DNA from: Cocos nucifera
Taxonomy: Eukaryota; Streptophyta; Magnoliopsida; Arecales; Arecaceae
DNA: 64,000 nucleotides
Direction of reading: 5' to 3'
Assembly: GCA_006176705.1 (NCBI GenBank)
Contig: QRFJ01001916.1
Coordinates: forward strand, 248,001-312,000
Under the pieces are notes generated by a model, which was not told the origin of the DNA, searched no databases, and saw only the letters and a list, made by a program, of their open reading frames with translations. Positions 1 through 11,890 of the stretch are shown here, in pieces. Positions within the stretch are counted from its first letter, which is position 1. Each line of letters begins with the position of its first letter. Position numbers and translations under genes: made by a program.

Positions 1-560
1 TTGATCACTCATCGACTTTGCAAGTACTTGATTATACCCAAAAATCTTTCGTTACTGAATTAGAAATTCAGTTAGTCCGATACCAAAGTACAGTGAGTTA
101 CTTACAAGCCACTGTGGTGATCTTAGGTCCAAAGAATATTTATATCTATATCCGATCAGAGCAATTCTTAATAGCAGAATACTCTGAAGTTGGTCATATC
201 TAGTGACGATGTACCCATACATCTTACTTATATGCCATACTAGTATCTTCATACTTCTTGGTTAAGAAGATAACCAACCTATATGGCGTACAACGATCTA
301 TACTCGATAAACGCTGTCGTCTTAATTAACAGCATATCATTTGATCGTGAACTATTTAAGAACTAATCGATAAATCTTCTTTTTATCAAAACTAAATAGT
401 CCTAAGGACTTCATCATAACAATGAAGTTTATTAGAAGATGTAGACTTTATGATAAAAATATCAAAATATTTATTTTATTTATCAATAAATTAATTATAA
501 TTATAAGATAGCATAATTGTTAACAGACTGACGATTAGCTTTGAGATATATTTTCCAACA
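1..560 (-). mobile_element. Partial Copia LTR (minus strand), U3 end
   Basis: This stretch aligns base for base with the right-hand part of the Copia-C LTR (51170-51728) and, less closely, with Copia-A LTRs (15201-15591 and 22800-23362). On the minus strand it begins TGTTGGAAAATATATC at 560, matching TGTTGAAAAATATATC at 51728, so 560 is a true LTR terminus. The rest of the LTR lies left of the window. The DNA to its right is Gypsy with no Copia polypurine tract, so this is either the 5' LTR of a minus-strand element or a solo LTR. Bases 561-565 (ctgtt) would be one copy of the target duplication. Short ORFs here are chance. Confidence 0.8.
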
Positions 561-565
561 CTGTT

Positions 566-927
566 CCTTATGGGGGTCTTTATCCATACAGGACGAGGTT
601 CTTCTCCTATTTCTGATATGGTTGGCTATCTTTCTTATTAGGACGAGGTCCTCCTTCTACTCCTAACAAGATTGTCAAAGCACAAAGAGGCCATTGAGAT
701 GGTCTCTCTCCATTACCTCCAATTTAAGAATTGAAGGTCCTTTGTCCCCATAGGGATCTTTATCTACGTCAGAATGAGATTCTCCTCCTATTTCTAACAT
801 GGTTGGCTATCTTTCTTGTTAGGATGAGGTCCTCTTCCTGCTCCTAATAAGATTGCCGGGGCACCAAAGGGCCGTTGAGAGGGCCTCTCCTCATTATCTT
901 CGGTTTAAGAATCGGAGGTCTTCTGCT
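566..927. repeat. 181-bp tandem duplication in Gypsy 3' spacer
   Basis: Two adjacent imperfect copies, about 566-746 and 747-927. Landmark strings recur 181 bases apart, for example atggttggctatctttctt at 618 and 799, and the aggacgaggt / aggatgaggt motifs. Each copy is CT-rich with internal aggacgaggt repeats. It lies between the end of the polyprotein and the expected 3' LTR, where Tat elements often carry spacer repeats. No coding potential seen. Confidence 0.8.
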
Positions 928-1059
928 TCATTCAAAAATGGAGCTCAACTGAATGATTTTCTATCATTACATAACTTTGCACTGAAGGCAAGAATGTTAA
1001 GGTAAGAAAATTTTATTAAAATAAAATTATTTATAGTATATTTATAAGTTTTCTGAATT

Positions 1060-2083
1060 TCATGATTGTGAGAGCATAGCCCCTCCAAGCTCCTTTAGAT
1101 AATATGTTTTTAGTCGGATGATTTTCATGACCTTGTAGGGGCCCTCCCAATTTGGAGTAAGTTTTCCTTGATTTTGTGGTTGAGAGATGTCAACCCTTTG
1201 CAACACCAAATCTCCAACCTTGAAGGCTTTAGTTTTAACTCTGGAGTTATAGTAACAGGCTACCTTTCGCTTATAAGCTGCCATCTTGATCTGAGCCTTC
1301 TCTCATTTTTCTTCAAACAAATCAAGATTTGTCCTGAGGTTTTGTAAGTTGTTTTATTCATTGAATGCTTCAACTCGTGTAGAAGAAAGTTTGAGTTCAA
1401 TTGGGATGATCGCCTCTATTTCAAAGGCCAATGCAAAGGAGGTTTCTCCAATTGGCAATCTTTGGATGGTTTTATAAGTCCAGAGTATATGATAGAGTTC
1501 ATCCACCCAAGTTTTTTTTTGCTCTTTTAAGTCTCGCCTTTATCCCTTGAAGTAAAGTTTTGTTGGTTACCTCCACCTCGCTATTTGCTTGAGGGTGAGC
1601 AACAGATGTGAAATGATGAAAAATATTCAGATCTTCACAAAATTTGGTAAATTTTGCTCCTACAAATTGACGTCCATTATCAGTGATCAGGATTCGAGGT
1701 AAGCCAAATCTACATACTATTGACTTTCAAATGAAGTCTTGCACCTTAGCTTCAGTAATTTTTATTAGAGGTTCAACCTTCATCCATTTGATGAAATAAT
1801 CTATTGCTACTAAAAAAATTTTTCGTTGCCCAGATGCCATGAAAAAGGGCCCAAGTATATCCACCCTCCATTGTGCAAATGGCCATTGAGCACTTAGGGA
1901 TGTAAGTTGTATAGCTGGTTGTCTCTGAATGTTTGCATTTCTCTGACAACGATCATATTTTCTAGCATAATCAGTAGCATCTTGTTGCATAGTTAACCAG
2001 TAATATCCTTGATGAAGCAATTTATAGGATAATGATCTGGCCCCAAGGTGATTTTCACATATATCTTTATGGATTTCCTTCAT
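1060..2083 (-). pseudogene. Gypsy integrase remnant with C-terminal domain
   Basis: Integrase inserts the cDNA copy into chromosomal DNA. The minus strand from 2083 gives an HHCC-like N-terminal zinc region (HKDICENHLGARSL, then a KYDRCQRNA segment in which the first Cys of the usual CxxC is Tyr), then the catalytic core: first Asp in WRVDILGPF, second in ITDNGRQF near 1680-1700, and the Glu in HPQANSEVEV near 1560-1590. The last part (1284-1060) has the GDLVLQRV...W-EGPYKV-KI pattern of Gypsy integrase C-termini. Frames change near 1720 and between about 1540 and 1284, so no intact protein remains. It lies downstream of RNase H, as expected for Gypsy. Confidence 0.85.
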
Positions 2084-2413
2084 TGTATAATCAGCTTTTG
2101 AGGGTCAAAGACATCTAAGAAGTGGTAAGAAGTATGATATCTTATATAGCTTATTCTCGTATAAAACATAATGAGGTGCTTGGTTTCTCAATTTTCGAGC
2201 TTCTTTCGGATTCCTAAGGAGTGTGTCATCTTTAAGGTATAAAACTAGTGGGTCAATCTAGCTGGGCTCAGGGTCAACCTGCATCATAGTTTGAGATTCT
2301 TTCAAACTCAACTATTGCAAAACTTTGAAAAAGATCTCTTTTGGTAATTCATTTAGAGCCAGAGTGGCTAATTTGGAGAGAAGGCCGATCCTAGTATTTT
2401 TTGCTCTAGGGAT

Positions 2414-3593
2414 CTACTGAATGTCAAAGTTATTGAAGGCCGAAGTTAAACTCCTTATCTTTTTCAAGTACTTCCTCATGCTTTTCTTCTGAGCTTCATA
2501 ATTACTACTAACTTGCCCTACTACCAATTGAGAATCACTGTAGATCTTTAAATGGTCTACTTCTAATTTATTGGCTATTTTCAACCCTACGATCAAAGTT
2601 ACATATTCCATCCTAGAAGTAGTGCATATTCTATAACAACTCCTTCTGGATTGATTAGAATTAAGCTTGTGCCTGCTCCAGAAGCATTGGATGAACCATC
2701 AACATATAGAGCCCAAAAGTCCTTAGAAAGATCTACTTTTTCTTCTTTAAGGTTTGGCTATGAACTAAAAATACCAACTTCTTAATGCTCAAGCTCGGCT
2801 GAATCAGAGATGGTACATTCCATCATAAAGTCAGCCAATATTTGAGCTTTAATAGTTGGCCAAGGTTGAAAATTGATGTCAAACTTGGTGAGTTCAATTG
2901 TCCATTTTGCTATTCTTCCTAAAGTATCAGACTGATGGAGGACAGCCTTGATGGATTGATTAGTGAGAAGTGTAACCTATGCCCCTGAAAATAGGATCGA
3001 AGCTTCCTAGCTGCAATCAATAAGCCATAAGTTAGTTTTTCTAATTTTGTATACCTTGTTTCTACATCCATCAGAACTCGGCTTATATAGTAGATTGACC
3101 TCTAAATTTTAGCCTCTTCTCTGAGCAGGACTGCTCCAATTGTTGTTGGAGATGTTACTAAATATAGAAACAATTCTTCTTCGGATTCAGGCTTAACAAG
3201 GAGAGGGGGTGAACTGAGGTAACTCTTCAATTTCTCAAAGACCTATTGACACTCAAGAGTCTAACAGAAGTTATTAGGCTGCTTGAGCACTTGGAAGAAG
3301 GACGTGCAATGCTCCACCGATCTTGAAACAAAACGATTCAGCACTGTAACTTTATTGGTAAGGCACTGGACTTTTTCTATTATTTTTGGGGTAGTCATTC
3401 CTTGAATGGCTTGAATCTTCTCTGGATTCATCTTAATGCCATGTCCTAATACCATAAATCCTAGGAACTTTCCTAAAGTTATTCTAAAAGCATATTTGGT
3501 TGAATTCAGCTTTATCTTGTACTTTCTGAGGGTGCTGAAGGTCTCCTCAAGATCGGCGATGTGATTCATTGAAGATTGACTTTTGACAAGCAT
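2414..3593 (-). pseudogene. Gypsy RT connection and two RNase H regions (remnant)
   Basis: RNase H removes the RNA strand during reverse transcription. From 3593 to 3261 the minus strand encodes the RT thumb/connection (GKFLGFMVLGHGIKMNPEKI, then the TNKVTVLNRFVSRS segment). From 3260 to about 2800 lies a first, broken RNase H. From 2611 to 2414 is a second one with the YSDSQLVV motif and the KKSMRKYLKKIRSL helix. A second RNase H between RT-RNase H and integrase is a known mark of Tat-lineage Gypsy elements; assigning this copy to that class is my inference. Several stops separate the pieces. Confidence 0.75.
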
Positions 3594-4012
3594 GTTTTTA
3601 CATAGATCTTCATGTTATGATCGATCTGCTCTTTGAAGATCTTATTCATCAGGCACTGGTAGGTGGCACCTACATTTTTTAGTCCAAAGGGCATAATCCT
3701 GTAACAATAAAGACCACGGCTAGTAATAAAAATACTTTTCTCCTCATCTTCTGGTATCATCCGGATTTGATTATAACCGAAAAAGGCATCCATGAAGGTG
3801 AGGAGCTTATGACCCGAGGTTGCATCCACCAATTGATCAATTTTGGATAGAAAATAGCTATCTTTTGAATAAGTTTTATTTAAATCTGTAAAGTCGATGC
3901 ACATCCTCCACTTGCCATTTGCTTTCTTGACAAGGATGAGATTTGCAATCCAATCTGGGTAGGATACCTCTCGAATGAACTTGACTTCGAGGAGTTTGTC
4001 GATCTCGTCCAT
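3566..4012 (-). pseudogene. Gypsy reverse transcriptase remnant
   Basis: The minus strand from 4012 encodes fingers and palm: IREVSYPDWIANLILVKKAN, GKWRMCIDFTDLNK, LLTFMDAFFGYNQI, ITSRGLYCYRIMPFGLKN, then GATYQ. These are the conserved Gypsy RT blocks. The catalytic box that should read YVDD is damaged: after Tyr-Val the sequence runs Lys-Thr, with the reading frame shifted at the same spot (3591-3604). The enzyme is therefore dead. The upstream protease-RT linker (4013-4348) is also frameshifted. Confidence 0.9.
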
Positions 4013-4348
4013 AATGGCTTTCTGTTGCTCTAGTGCAAAGTTGTGCTTCTTTCATTTTACTGATCGACGTTTGACATCTACAGCTAGACGATGTTCCATC
4101 ACTCTCGCATCAATCCCAAGCATATTTATAGGTACCCAGGCAAAGACTTTGGCATTTTTTTGCAGGAAGGTGATGAGTTGCTTTTTGATTTTTTGTCTTA
4201 GGTTTGAGCCGATTTGAATAGTATGGTCCTCGTGCCCATCATTTAAAGGAACTATAACAAGATTTTTAATTGGTTCCCTTCATTCTTCAGTCAAATCATC
4301 ATGAGTATCAAGCCAATCCACTGGATAAGACTCCGACTGTCTTCTTCT

Positions 4349-4648
4349 TTACAAGGCAATGGTGTAGCAGTGCTGTGCCAGAGCTTGATCTCTTCTAACT
4401 TTTCCAACTCCATGACTAGTTAAAAACTTTATCTTCAAATAATAAGTCGAAACCACAATCCAAAGTACGTTCAAGCTAGGTCGGCCAAGAATTGCATTGT
4501 AAGCTGAGAGAGCTTTCACCACCAAAAAATTAATTTGGGTCTTTGATTGCTTTGGGTACCGACCTGCTACAATAAATAAAGTAATTATTCCTTCAACCGA
4601 CACTGCATTGCCAGTAAATCTCATTAATGGGGAGCTTATTAGATCCAT
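4349..4648 (-). pseudogene. Gypsy protease region remnant
   Basis: About 99 codons on the minus strand contain ALSAYNAILGRPSLN, STYYLKIKFLTSHGVG and RRDQALAQHCY, the blocks that follow the active site in Tat/Gypsy retropepsins. The Asp-Thr/Ser-Gly active site should lie upstream, near 4690-4750, where the frame is broken. It lies between gag and RT in the usual order. The retropepsin would cut Gag-Pol into mature proteins; this copy cannot. Confidence 0.75.
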
Positions 4649-5269
4649 TCTACAATCATAGACATTTTAGAGAATGCATCATAAAATAAAACATCAATAG
4701 AGCTTTCATTATCAATTAAAACATAGCGTACATCATAATCAGCAATATTTAAGATAACTACAACCACATCATTATGCGAAAACTGAACCTCCTATGCATC
4801 TTCTTTAATAAAAGCAATGGATTTTTCAGTCCTCTGTCTCTTTGCTGGACTTGCCGATATGCCGGTCTCCTCTTGTTGATGTCCCCCTTGTAATGGTGTT
4901 AATGATTTCAAGTGGGAGCTGATCTCTATGCGGCTCATCTTCTCGAGATGGTTCAGGCTGTGGTAGGGCTCTTGATCGATCTTTCCTCTTTTTCGATTGA
5001 CGTCGAAGGAATCAATCCAGTCATCCCCTCCTGATTAGCTCCTTGATCTCGTCTTAGAGCTGGATATATTCTTTAGTATCGTGATCATGATCATGATGGT
5101 AAAGATAGTACTTATTAGGATTACGTCTGGTTGGATGAGTCTGCAATCTTTCTGGCCTTGGCAACTGCTCCTTTATCTCCATTAGCACTTGGATCTTAGG
5201 AGCATTTAGAGGGGTGTAGTTGTGAAACCTTCTAGGTAGGGAATCCTGCCATGCCCTTCGATTTGGGCT

Positions 5270-6540
5270 TTTTTATCGATGAGCTTGGGGTGGAGTCCGA
5301 GCTCATTTGCACTCAGGAGGAGTCCTGGAGTGCAGCCAAGCTTCACTCGGCTTCTCATTAGTTGTGGGCTTGCTAGATTCACCTACTTGCCACTCTCTTA
5401 TAGCTTCTTCATCTTTCAACTTAAAGGCTTCCTCCGCTCGAGCATAACCTTCTGCTCGGGCCAGCATGTCAGTAAAATTTGAGGGGTACTTCATTTTCAG
5501 AGAAAAGAGGAGGTCATTTTTCTGGAGGCGTAACCTTCTGCCCAGGCCAGCATGTCAGTAAAATTCCGAGGGTACTTTTTTTTCAAAGAAAATAGAAGAT
5601 CATTTTTTGGAAGCCATCCTTCAGTGCGGCCATTGCAATTGACTGATCCAAATTTTGGACCTCTAGGATAGCAGTATTAAAGCAGCTGATGTAGGCTCGA
5701 ATGGACTCTCCTTTCTTCTGCTTGATGTTTACAAGAGAGTCCGAGTCTCATCTCTGACATTGGCTATTGATAAAATGAGCCACAAACTGATGGCTTAACT
5801 GATTAAAAGAAAAGATGGTACTCGATTTGAGGTCCGAGTATCAGTTTCTTGCTGCTTTCTTCAGAGTGGAGGAAAAAGCATGGCACAGAATGGCATCAGG
5901 TGCACCATGAAGCAGCATTATAGTCCTGAAAGCCTCAAGATAGTCGAATGGGTCGGTGGTCCCATCATAACTTTCAAATTGGGAGAGTTTGAAGTTTGGC
6001 AGGATGGACTCCTATATGATGCAAGCAGAGCAAGGAAGGTCAGTACGGATGTTGTCATGGCGAACGGAGGTGATGTGGCAGAGTTCATCGATCCACTGGT
6101 TCATTTCTTGAAGTTTTTGATCGAAAATGTCATCTCGATCATGGGTCTCAAAGCGTGCTGGTTGAAAAGGGGCAGAGACTCTTCAGGACTAGAATCATGA
6201 TCAAAATAAGAGCTCTCTGCTTTCTGCTTCCTTTTTCCAGGGGTCACTGACCGGCTTACCTAGGTGGGCCTTTCTTGTGTAGGATCTCACACTCTGATGA
6301 GGGTCTTTCTAGCTGAATTGGTGCTGAGGGTTGTGCATGGCCTTTACTACTTCGGTAAGGCCCCTAACCTATTGTACCAATAGGTTAAATTGCTTCAGAT
6401 CCAGCATGACTGTCGGTGGAGGTTAAGGTATCGATGAGACGTCGGAGTGGGCTGATCCACTAGTTCTTGGATAGATCTGGCAGCAGAGGTGGTGGATCAC
6501 CTAGTCGTAGCTTTCTTAGGTAGCATCTTACTAAATAGAA
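5270..6540 (-). pseudogene. Gypsy gag remnant
   Basis: Gag forms the virus-like particle. A readable part (5494-5303, minus strand) shows FTDMLARAEGYARAEEAFKL, a helix typical of Tat-type Gag C-terminal regions, followed by a charged stretch. Upstream pieces on the same strand in other frames include a PEESLPLFNQ segment near 6180 and capsid-like sequence between 6100 and 5650. The gene carries several stops, frameshifts and an 86-bp internal duplication. An open stretch on the plus strand at 5880-6200 is only its shadow. No clear CCHC knuckle was found. Confidence 0.65.
5442..5613. repeat. 86-bp tandem duplication inside gag
   Basis: Two copies, 5442-5527 and 5528-5613, share gc[ag]taaccttctgc, ggccagcatgtcagtaaaatt and gaggtcatttttctggagg/agatcattttttgg. 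The unit is not a multiple of three, so the duplication shifts the frame of Gag. Confidence 0.85.
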
Positions 6541-6639
6541 AAGATCAGAAGGAAAAAAAGCTAAAGAATTAGAGAAGAAAGGAAGGAGATGAACTTGACT
6601 AGGTACTCCTTTAAGAATAAGGACTCAAAGTTTCTTCCT

Positions 6640-6652
6640 TTAGCACCAATCC
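6640..6652 (-). promoter_or_regulatory. Gypsy primer binding site (putative)
   Basis: On the minus strand, just after the LTR end, the sequence reads ATTGGTGCTAAAGG. This resembles the TTGGCGCC-type primer site of Tat-lineage elements with C-to-T changes. The exact LTR/PBS junction is uncertain by about 10 bases. Confidence 0.45.
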
Positions 6653-6659
6653 TATTGAT

Positions 6660-7710
6660 GCAGAAAATGGTGTTGATGTCGGAGTTGCTGAAGTTGAAAA
6701 AGATGAGGCTGCCGATGAGATCTGTAAGAAGAAGTCCAAACCAGAGGTGGGTGGCTCTGGTAGGATCCTTCGACACTCAAGTTAGTTCTCTGGCTAACAA
6801 GAATGGAGTACTCAAAAGAATTAAAGTAGAGAGAAAAGCTTAGAGAGAAAAATATATATGGAGGATCCTTTTTATAGGTGGAGCTTGTAACAGATTGATG
6901 GTGACAGTCATAACCATCTGTTAGTGAGCCGTTCGGACCACATAAAATCTGTTATGGAGAATGAGCTATCATTTTGTGTATGCAGTTAAGGTTAGTTTGT
7001 TGAAGTTTGGATAATAAATTAGAGACTTCTATTCTTGGGAGCGAATCATTCATGCAGAACTCAGGATTAGTTTGGTCAATCTTAGAAATCGATCTCTAGA
7101 TTGTGGAGGGTGGACTTGCAAGTCATGGGCTCTGCTATTGTTAGATTTGATAACTTTAAGGAGTTCAACTACCTTTAGGATTGGCCCAAAGTTTGGATCA
7201 AAGGTGTGCTATGATTTATTATCTGTGGAGTGGTTGTTGTCCTAGGTTGAAAATCAGACTTAAGCTGATGAAGAAGTTCTTTCACTGTTCAAGTTCGTCT
7301 GGTCATCATACATTATATAAACTGACTAGATCTACGATTGTCAAAAAGGAATGAAGGAGTTCGACCGCTTCTATAAAGCAGAGTGCTGGAATGGGATTCG
7401 GTTGGGTAAAATCCTGCCTAAATGAAGTCCAACTGAAAAGAAGTTCAACTGAAAGGAGTTCGGCTGGAGGGAGTTCAGCTACCTTTAAGATTTATTGCCA
7501 AGCAAAGTTGGACGGCTTGGGTTCTAATTATTTGGAATTTGGTTATTCATTCATTAAGGAGTTCGTCCAGCACACATGACTTGAAGGTTAACCCCATTTG
7601 GGCTAAATCAATTTTAGTTGAAGCTCGGCCATGACTGTTGCAACTCTGGACGTAGTCAAATTAAGTTCGAGCTTCTTATTAAACTTCGATCGAAGCTAAA
7701 CTTTACCCCA
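6660..7710 (-). repeat. Gypsy 5' LTR
   Basis: The minus-strand start would be TGGGGTAAAGTTTAG at 7710 and the end CA near 6660, next to the putative primer site. A TATA-like box, ctataaaaag on the minus strand, lies at 6868-6877, so transcripts would start near 6840. The U5 part includes gtgtcgaaggatcc, a string that resembles U5 of Retrosat/Tat LTRs. The partner LTR is not in the window, so both ends are set by motif and by where CACTA-like sequence begins (7711), not by alignment. Confidence 0.55.
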
Positions 7711-7719
7711 ATATTTGCT

Positions 7720-7980
7720 ATGGTTAATTTTAGTGGTTCATCAACCGCTATAATAACTTCAATAGCAGCGATTATATAACCGTTACTATAGGTTCTATGG
7801 AAGTGGTTAATTAACCACTGTGATTGGTAGTCTATAGCAGTAGTTATATAATTGCTGCCATAGATCTAATGTAGCAGTTTTACAACCGCTGCCATGGATT
7901 ATAGCAGTATTTGACAAGTGATCTATGGTAGTGGTTGGCATGCCTATGGCAACGATTGACAACCACTATCATAGATTTTG
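7720..7980. repeat. CACTA left subterminal repeats
   Basis: Repeated short units of the type tatagcagtggtt...aaccactgctata run through this stretch and again at 33770-34185. Many are palindromes, for example the 18-bp perfect agtggttaattaaccact at 7802-7819, whose core tggttaattaacca recurs at 33891-33904. CACTA subterminal repeats are the binding sites of the TNPA-type protein; that role here is inferred. Confidence 0.8.
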
Positions 7981-8174
7981 AATAATAAAAAATATAAATT
8001 TTTAAATTTTTAAATTTTTTACCTGATAAATGTAGTTTAATATATAACACAAGAATATATCTAAAATAACATAACAATAATGCAAGAATATATCTGAAAT
8101 ACTCAAATATGATATTATTGAATAAAATTTATTACAATATTTTTGAAAAAAATACATCAAAAGTTTGCTAAATC

Positions 8175-9600
8175 TTAATCTAAGTCATCGTCACTTGGAG
8201 GAGATGGAGCACGAGCCGGAGGAGATGGAGCATGAGCTGGAGGAGCTAGAGCTTGAGCTGGAGGGGCTGGAGCTAAAGTACTGGCTAACATGTCCTGAAT
8301 GCCCATGAAGTTAGCTCAAAAATGTATGCAGAGCATCATCACCATAGCGGTTATGATGCTTTGTAGCTGAGATATGAGCTTCTCAGCTTGAGCAACCCGC
8401 TCCGTAGCCTGAGCTGCCTGCGCTAATGCCTCCTCAAGCTGCTCCCAACTGACGATCTTGAAAATATATGAAAGAATGCTTACCTCAGACTAATAGCTTA
8501 TCGATGTATGTTCGGGCCTACATCAGATCCTTCCAGAGTGCTTAGACCCCAAGACCTGAGACAGATGGTCATGGAGGCCAAAGATGTTCAGGCCCTTGCT
8601 CGCAAGCGTGTGTAACTATTCCTATAATTGCAAATTCAAATAAAATATTATAAAAAATAATATAATGCTAATCATACTAATCTATTTATTACTTACAAAA
8701 ATTCTTCCGATTGCAGCATTCATCAGCCAGCCCTTTTTGTCCGTACGGTTAGATCGAAAGATGGCACTACAGGTGGGCATCATCCCCACTCTCGTCAGCT
8801 ATAATAATGGATCAGCTTATTAGAAACATGCAAAAAAATAATAATTTAATTTATAAACTAAGATTTAAAATTTATTATCTTTCTATTCACACGACTGGCC
8901 ATAGACTCATGGTTAAGAGTATGCATGTACTCTTGAGCCGCCTAGTTCGCCTGATTCTCCCGATTACAACGGGCGGTAACTTAAAAAGTATTTAAATCAT
9001 AAGTATTTAAAAAGTATTCAAATATAATTGTTAGTGTCTTGAAAAATTTAAAAGTTAGAAATTTAGTTTAGAACTCCTAGCTCCTCTAATGCCTAACTAT
9101 CCCCTTCCACTGACTTGGGGGATAGTCTTGAATCCAAGGAACAAGGTCCTCCGAAGTGTCCCATTCCAAGGAACAAGGTCCTCCGAAGTGTCCCATTGGT
9201 GCTCAAGCCATCCTCTATGGAGCTTGATCTTATAGTTTCGATACAACTCTCTAATCTTCTGCAATTGGACATCTTGAGCCCTCTCATGATCTAAAAAGTC
9301 GTACCTCCTCTACATAAAATTATTAAAAATCAGTTATGAAATTATTCTAATCATATATAGTGTAAATATATTAAATGCATGAATATAATTAAGATCATAC
9401 ATATCCTCCTACACCCGATCTCCGACACCAACGTCTATCAATCGCCAGTCTACGAGCACAACAGAAATAATGTCGGAGCGCCTCACAAGCACTTCAAAAA
9501 AAGAATGCATCTTTCGTGCAATTACCTCGACTGGTCTCCCATTCTAATCGTACTCCACCATGACCTGATGCTAGCGATTCCACACATGTAGTATGCATGT
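8175..9600 (-). pseudogene. CACTA second ORF (Transposase_24-like), C-terminal part
   Basis: The minus strand ends in a proline-rich tail (APAPPAQALAPPAHAPSPP...) and DDDLD with stop TAA at 8177-8175. Just upstream is a coiled-coil-like helix (EQLEEALAQAAQATERVAQA, about 8450-8390), interrupted by one in-frame TGA at 8318-8316. Further upstream are an RNQANRAAQEYMHTL segment near 8960-8900 and a tract with PPSQWKG near 9110. A basic/NR motif, then coiled coil, then Pro/Asp tail is the layout of the second plant CACTA protein. It continues upstream at about 23480-23760, beyond Copia-A. AT-rich gaps (7990-8160, 8600-8700, 9000-9060, 9300-9400) look like introns. Confidence 0.6.
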
Positions 9601-9613
9601 AGGACCATGAAAT

Positions 9614-11890
9614 TGATGAAAATCGTGTAGGATTTTAGGCATGCTTTTCCAAACTTTTTCAAAATTTTAATTATAGTGGAAGCAAAATTAATCTAAAATT
9701 AATTCTATGCATGCATTGATCACATCAATAACTCTATACTAGGATCTAGACATGCTGATATGTATTAGAAAAATAAAATGCATTCAATCAGCAAATCACA
9801 TTTACTGATCGATGTGTTTAGAACATAATATCTATGTACGGATGGACGATCTCCACAATCTGAAATGATAGAAAAAAGCCCTCATATTATGTTGCAGCCA
9901 CATACATGTCCAACTTCTATGGTGAGTCCACACGGAGCTCCTACTCCCGACCAGCTCTACCAAAGTGCTAACTCTTCGTCGGGGCCTTCAACGGCTTATT
10001 TTCATCGATCCAATCAACGACCTTCTTCCCAATCTTTCAGACACTCCAGAAAATTGGTAGATGTACTTCAGAGGATGACTAGGTGGTCGTGAAAAATCAA
10101 TGGTGATCTAGCACTCATAGAGCTAAAACTCACCACCCTAACCCTGAGTCCCAACTCAAGGGGTTCACACACCAAAAGCCCTGATGCCCAAAAAATTCAC
10201 TCATGCCCTCTCTTTGGAATTTTTTTGTGAAACAAATTTTCATGGATCGAGGGACTCTGTCTCTACTGAATACCCACTCTCAAAAACATTTTAGATGGGC
10301 AACCAAAAAGAGAAAAATAAGTGAAGTGGCTGAGAGGAAAAATTGGAGCAGAAAAACCTTTCTTCCTCTCTGGATTTTCCATGCATAGAACTTGCACCCC
10401 CACCCAGTTTTCTCTCTCCAGGAAATCCTTTTCTCGCTCTCCATCTCTTGCATGGACAAAAAATTCCCATCTTAAATTAGCGACCAAAAAGATGGAAAAT
10501 CAGCATGGAAGAGATAAGGTGAGATGGTTGAACTTGTTTCAACCAATCTCATGAATTCAAAATTCAAAGAGCTTCTTATCCAATTCTAACGCCCATACCA
10601 GGATGTTTGATGCACAGAAGAACTCTCTTTCTATGCATCCACTCATTAAAATACACAAAAATATGCGACAATACCATAATGGTGTGTGGAGAAGTGGATA
10701 AGGATGAGAGGATTAGGAGGTTTCAACCAAACCAACCATCAATTGAATTCGAAATTCAATTTCATTTGAACCGGTCCAACACTTGGACCAGGTCAAAGAG
10801 AGAATAGAAGAGGGGTATAGAAACTCATCTTGGCATGGGAAACTCTCATGCAAATTTTGAATTTGCGTGAGAGATGCAGACATGGGTCAAAGTGTGGTGC
10901 AAGGAGAATTTGAATTCAAAATTCAAACTTACTTTGAATTCGACCAAATTGGTTTCAACCAAATCAATTTTTCAGATCCAATTAGACTAGATCAAACCTA
11001 ATCAAATTAGTCTTAACTTAATGTAATAAATTTTTAATAAAATTAAAAATTAATTAGGCCTAGTTCTTGATCAAATCAAGGTCAAATCTTCCATAGCGAT
11101 TAGGTCATCACATAACCTAATCAGATCAAATCCAATCAAATCAAATTCAATCAAATTTAATCGAATCCTCATTGCTGAATCAAATTAAGTTAATTAGCAA
11201 ACTAATTACTAATTAATCCTTCAATAATATTAGAGTCTCAATCTAGTGGGACCCACGAAGGTAGAGTCCTAGTCTAATGAGACTTTCGATCATAAAGTCC
11301 TAGTCCAGTGGGACTCTTGACCATAGAGTCCCAGACCATTGGGATTCATGATCAGTCATCAAATTAGGTAGGAACTCCTATTGTGTGTAACCCCATAGGT
11401 TCGAACCCTAAGTCGGTAGTATAGAAATTAATTTTTTGTACCAATCAATGTGACCATCTAGCAATGGTACCCGATATTCGGATAGGTCGAATAGTTGTAA
11501 TACAATGTTGATGAACCGATGGCATATAGTTATTGTATAATTCATCCCCTTGACCTTAATTCTTAAAGGATGATCTAGGGTTTATTGCCAACCCTGAAAA
11601 AGTCATCTACATTGTCTTTCAAAATTTAGTGTCCATCGAATGGACCACCCTTGCCAAGATTATGCTAAATTGAAATATAGTGATGCATATGCTCCAACAC
11701 TTGGAGGGGTCAATCTCATCTTAACTCACATATCAATTTCACAAGTACTTGACTGCACCCAGTAACCTTCTATCACTGAATTAAAAATTTAGATAGTCCG
11801 ATACGTAAGTGTAGTGAGTTGCTTTCAAGTCACCATGATGATCTCAGGTCTAAGAGACACTTATACCCATATCCTTCATGAGCAACTCTT
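9614..11890 (-). repeat. Copia-A 3' LTR, outer part
   Basis: Aligns with 20760-22975. Together with 15201-15591 it makes an LTR of about 2.67 kb, against 2603 bp for the other LTR; the right LTR lacks about 60 bp present here near 10815-10880. Plus-strand open stretches at 10321-10554 and 10607-10807 recur in the other LTR but are not convincing genes. Confidence 0.92.

Larger units (their letters stand above)
561..7710 (-). mobile_element. Ty3/Gypsy retrotransposon, Tat-type, 3' LTR not in window
   Basis: Reading the minus strand from 7710 the order is LTR, primer site, gag, protease, reverse transcriptase, RNase H, a second RNase H-like region, integrase, then a 3' spacer. Gypsy elements have integrase after RNase H, and an extra RNase H is typical of the Tat lineage (Tat/Ogre/Retrosat-2). 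No copy of the 6660-7710 LTR is found at the left end. The element is interrupted at 560 by a Copia LTR, so the 3' LTR presumably lies outside the window. Every domain carries stops or frameshifts. It appears to have landed near the left end of the CACTA element, which would explain why that end is missing here. Confidence 0.85.

Noticed and set aside
5880..6200. 106-codon open frame on the plus strand
   Set aside because: Shadow of the minus-strand Gypsy gag; no motif of its own.
10321..10807. Open frames of 77 and 66 codons on the plus strand of the Copia-A LTR, also present at 21469-21955
   Set aside because: The pairs simply reflect LTR duplication. The two 77-codon copies differ at about 13 residues, many non-conservative, which is not what purifying selection leaves. 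They are antisense to the element.
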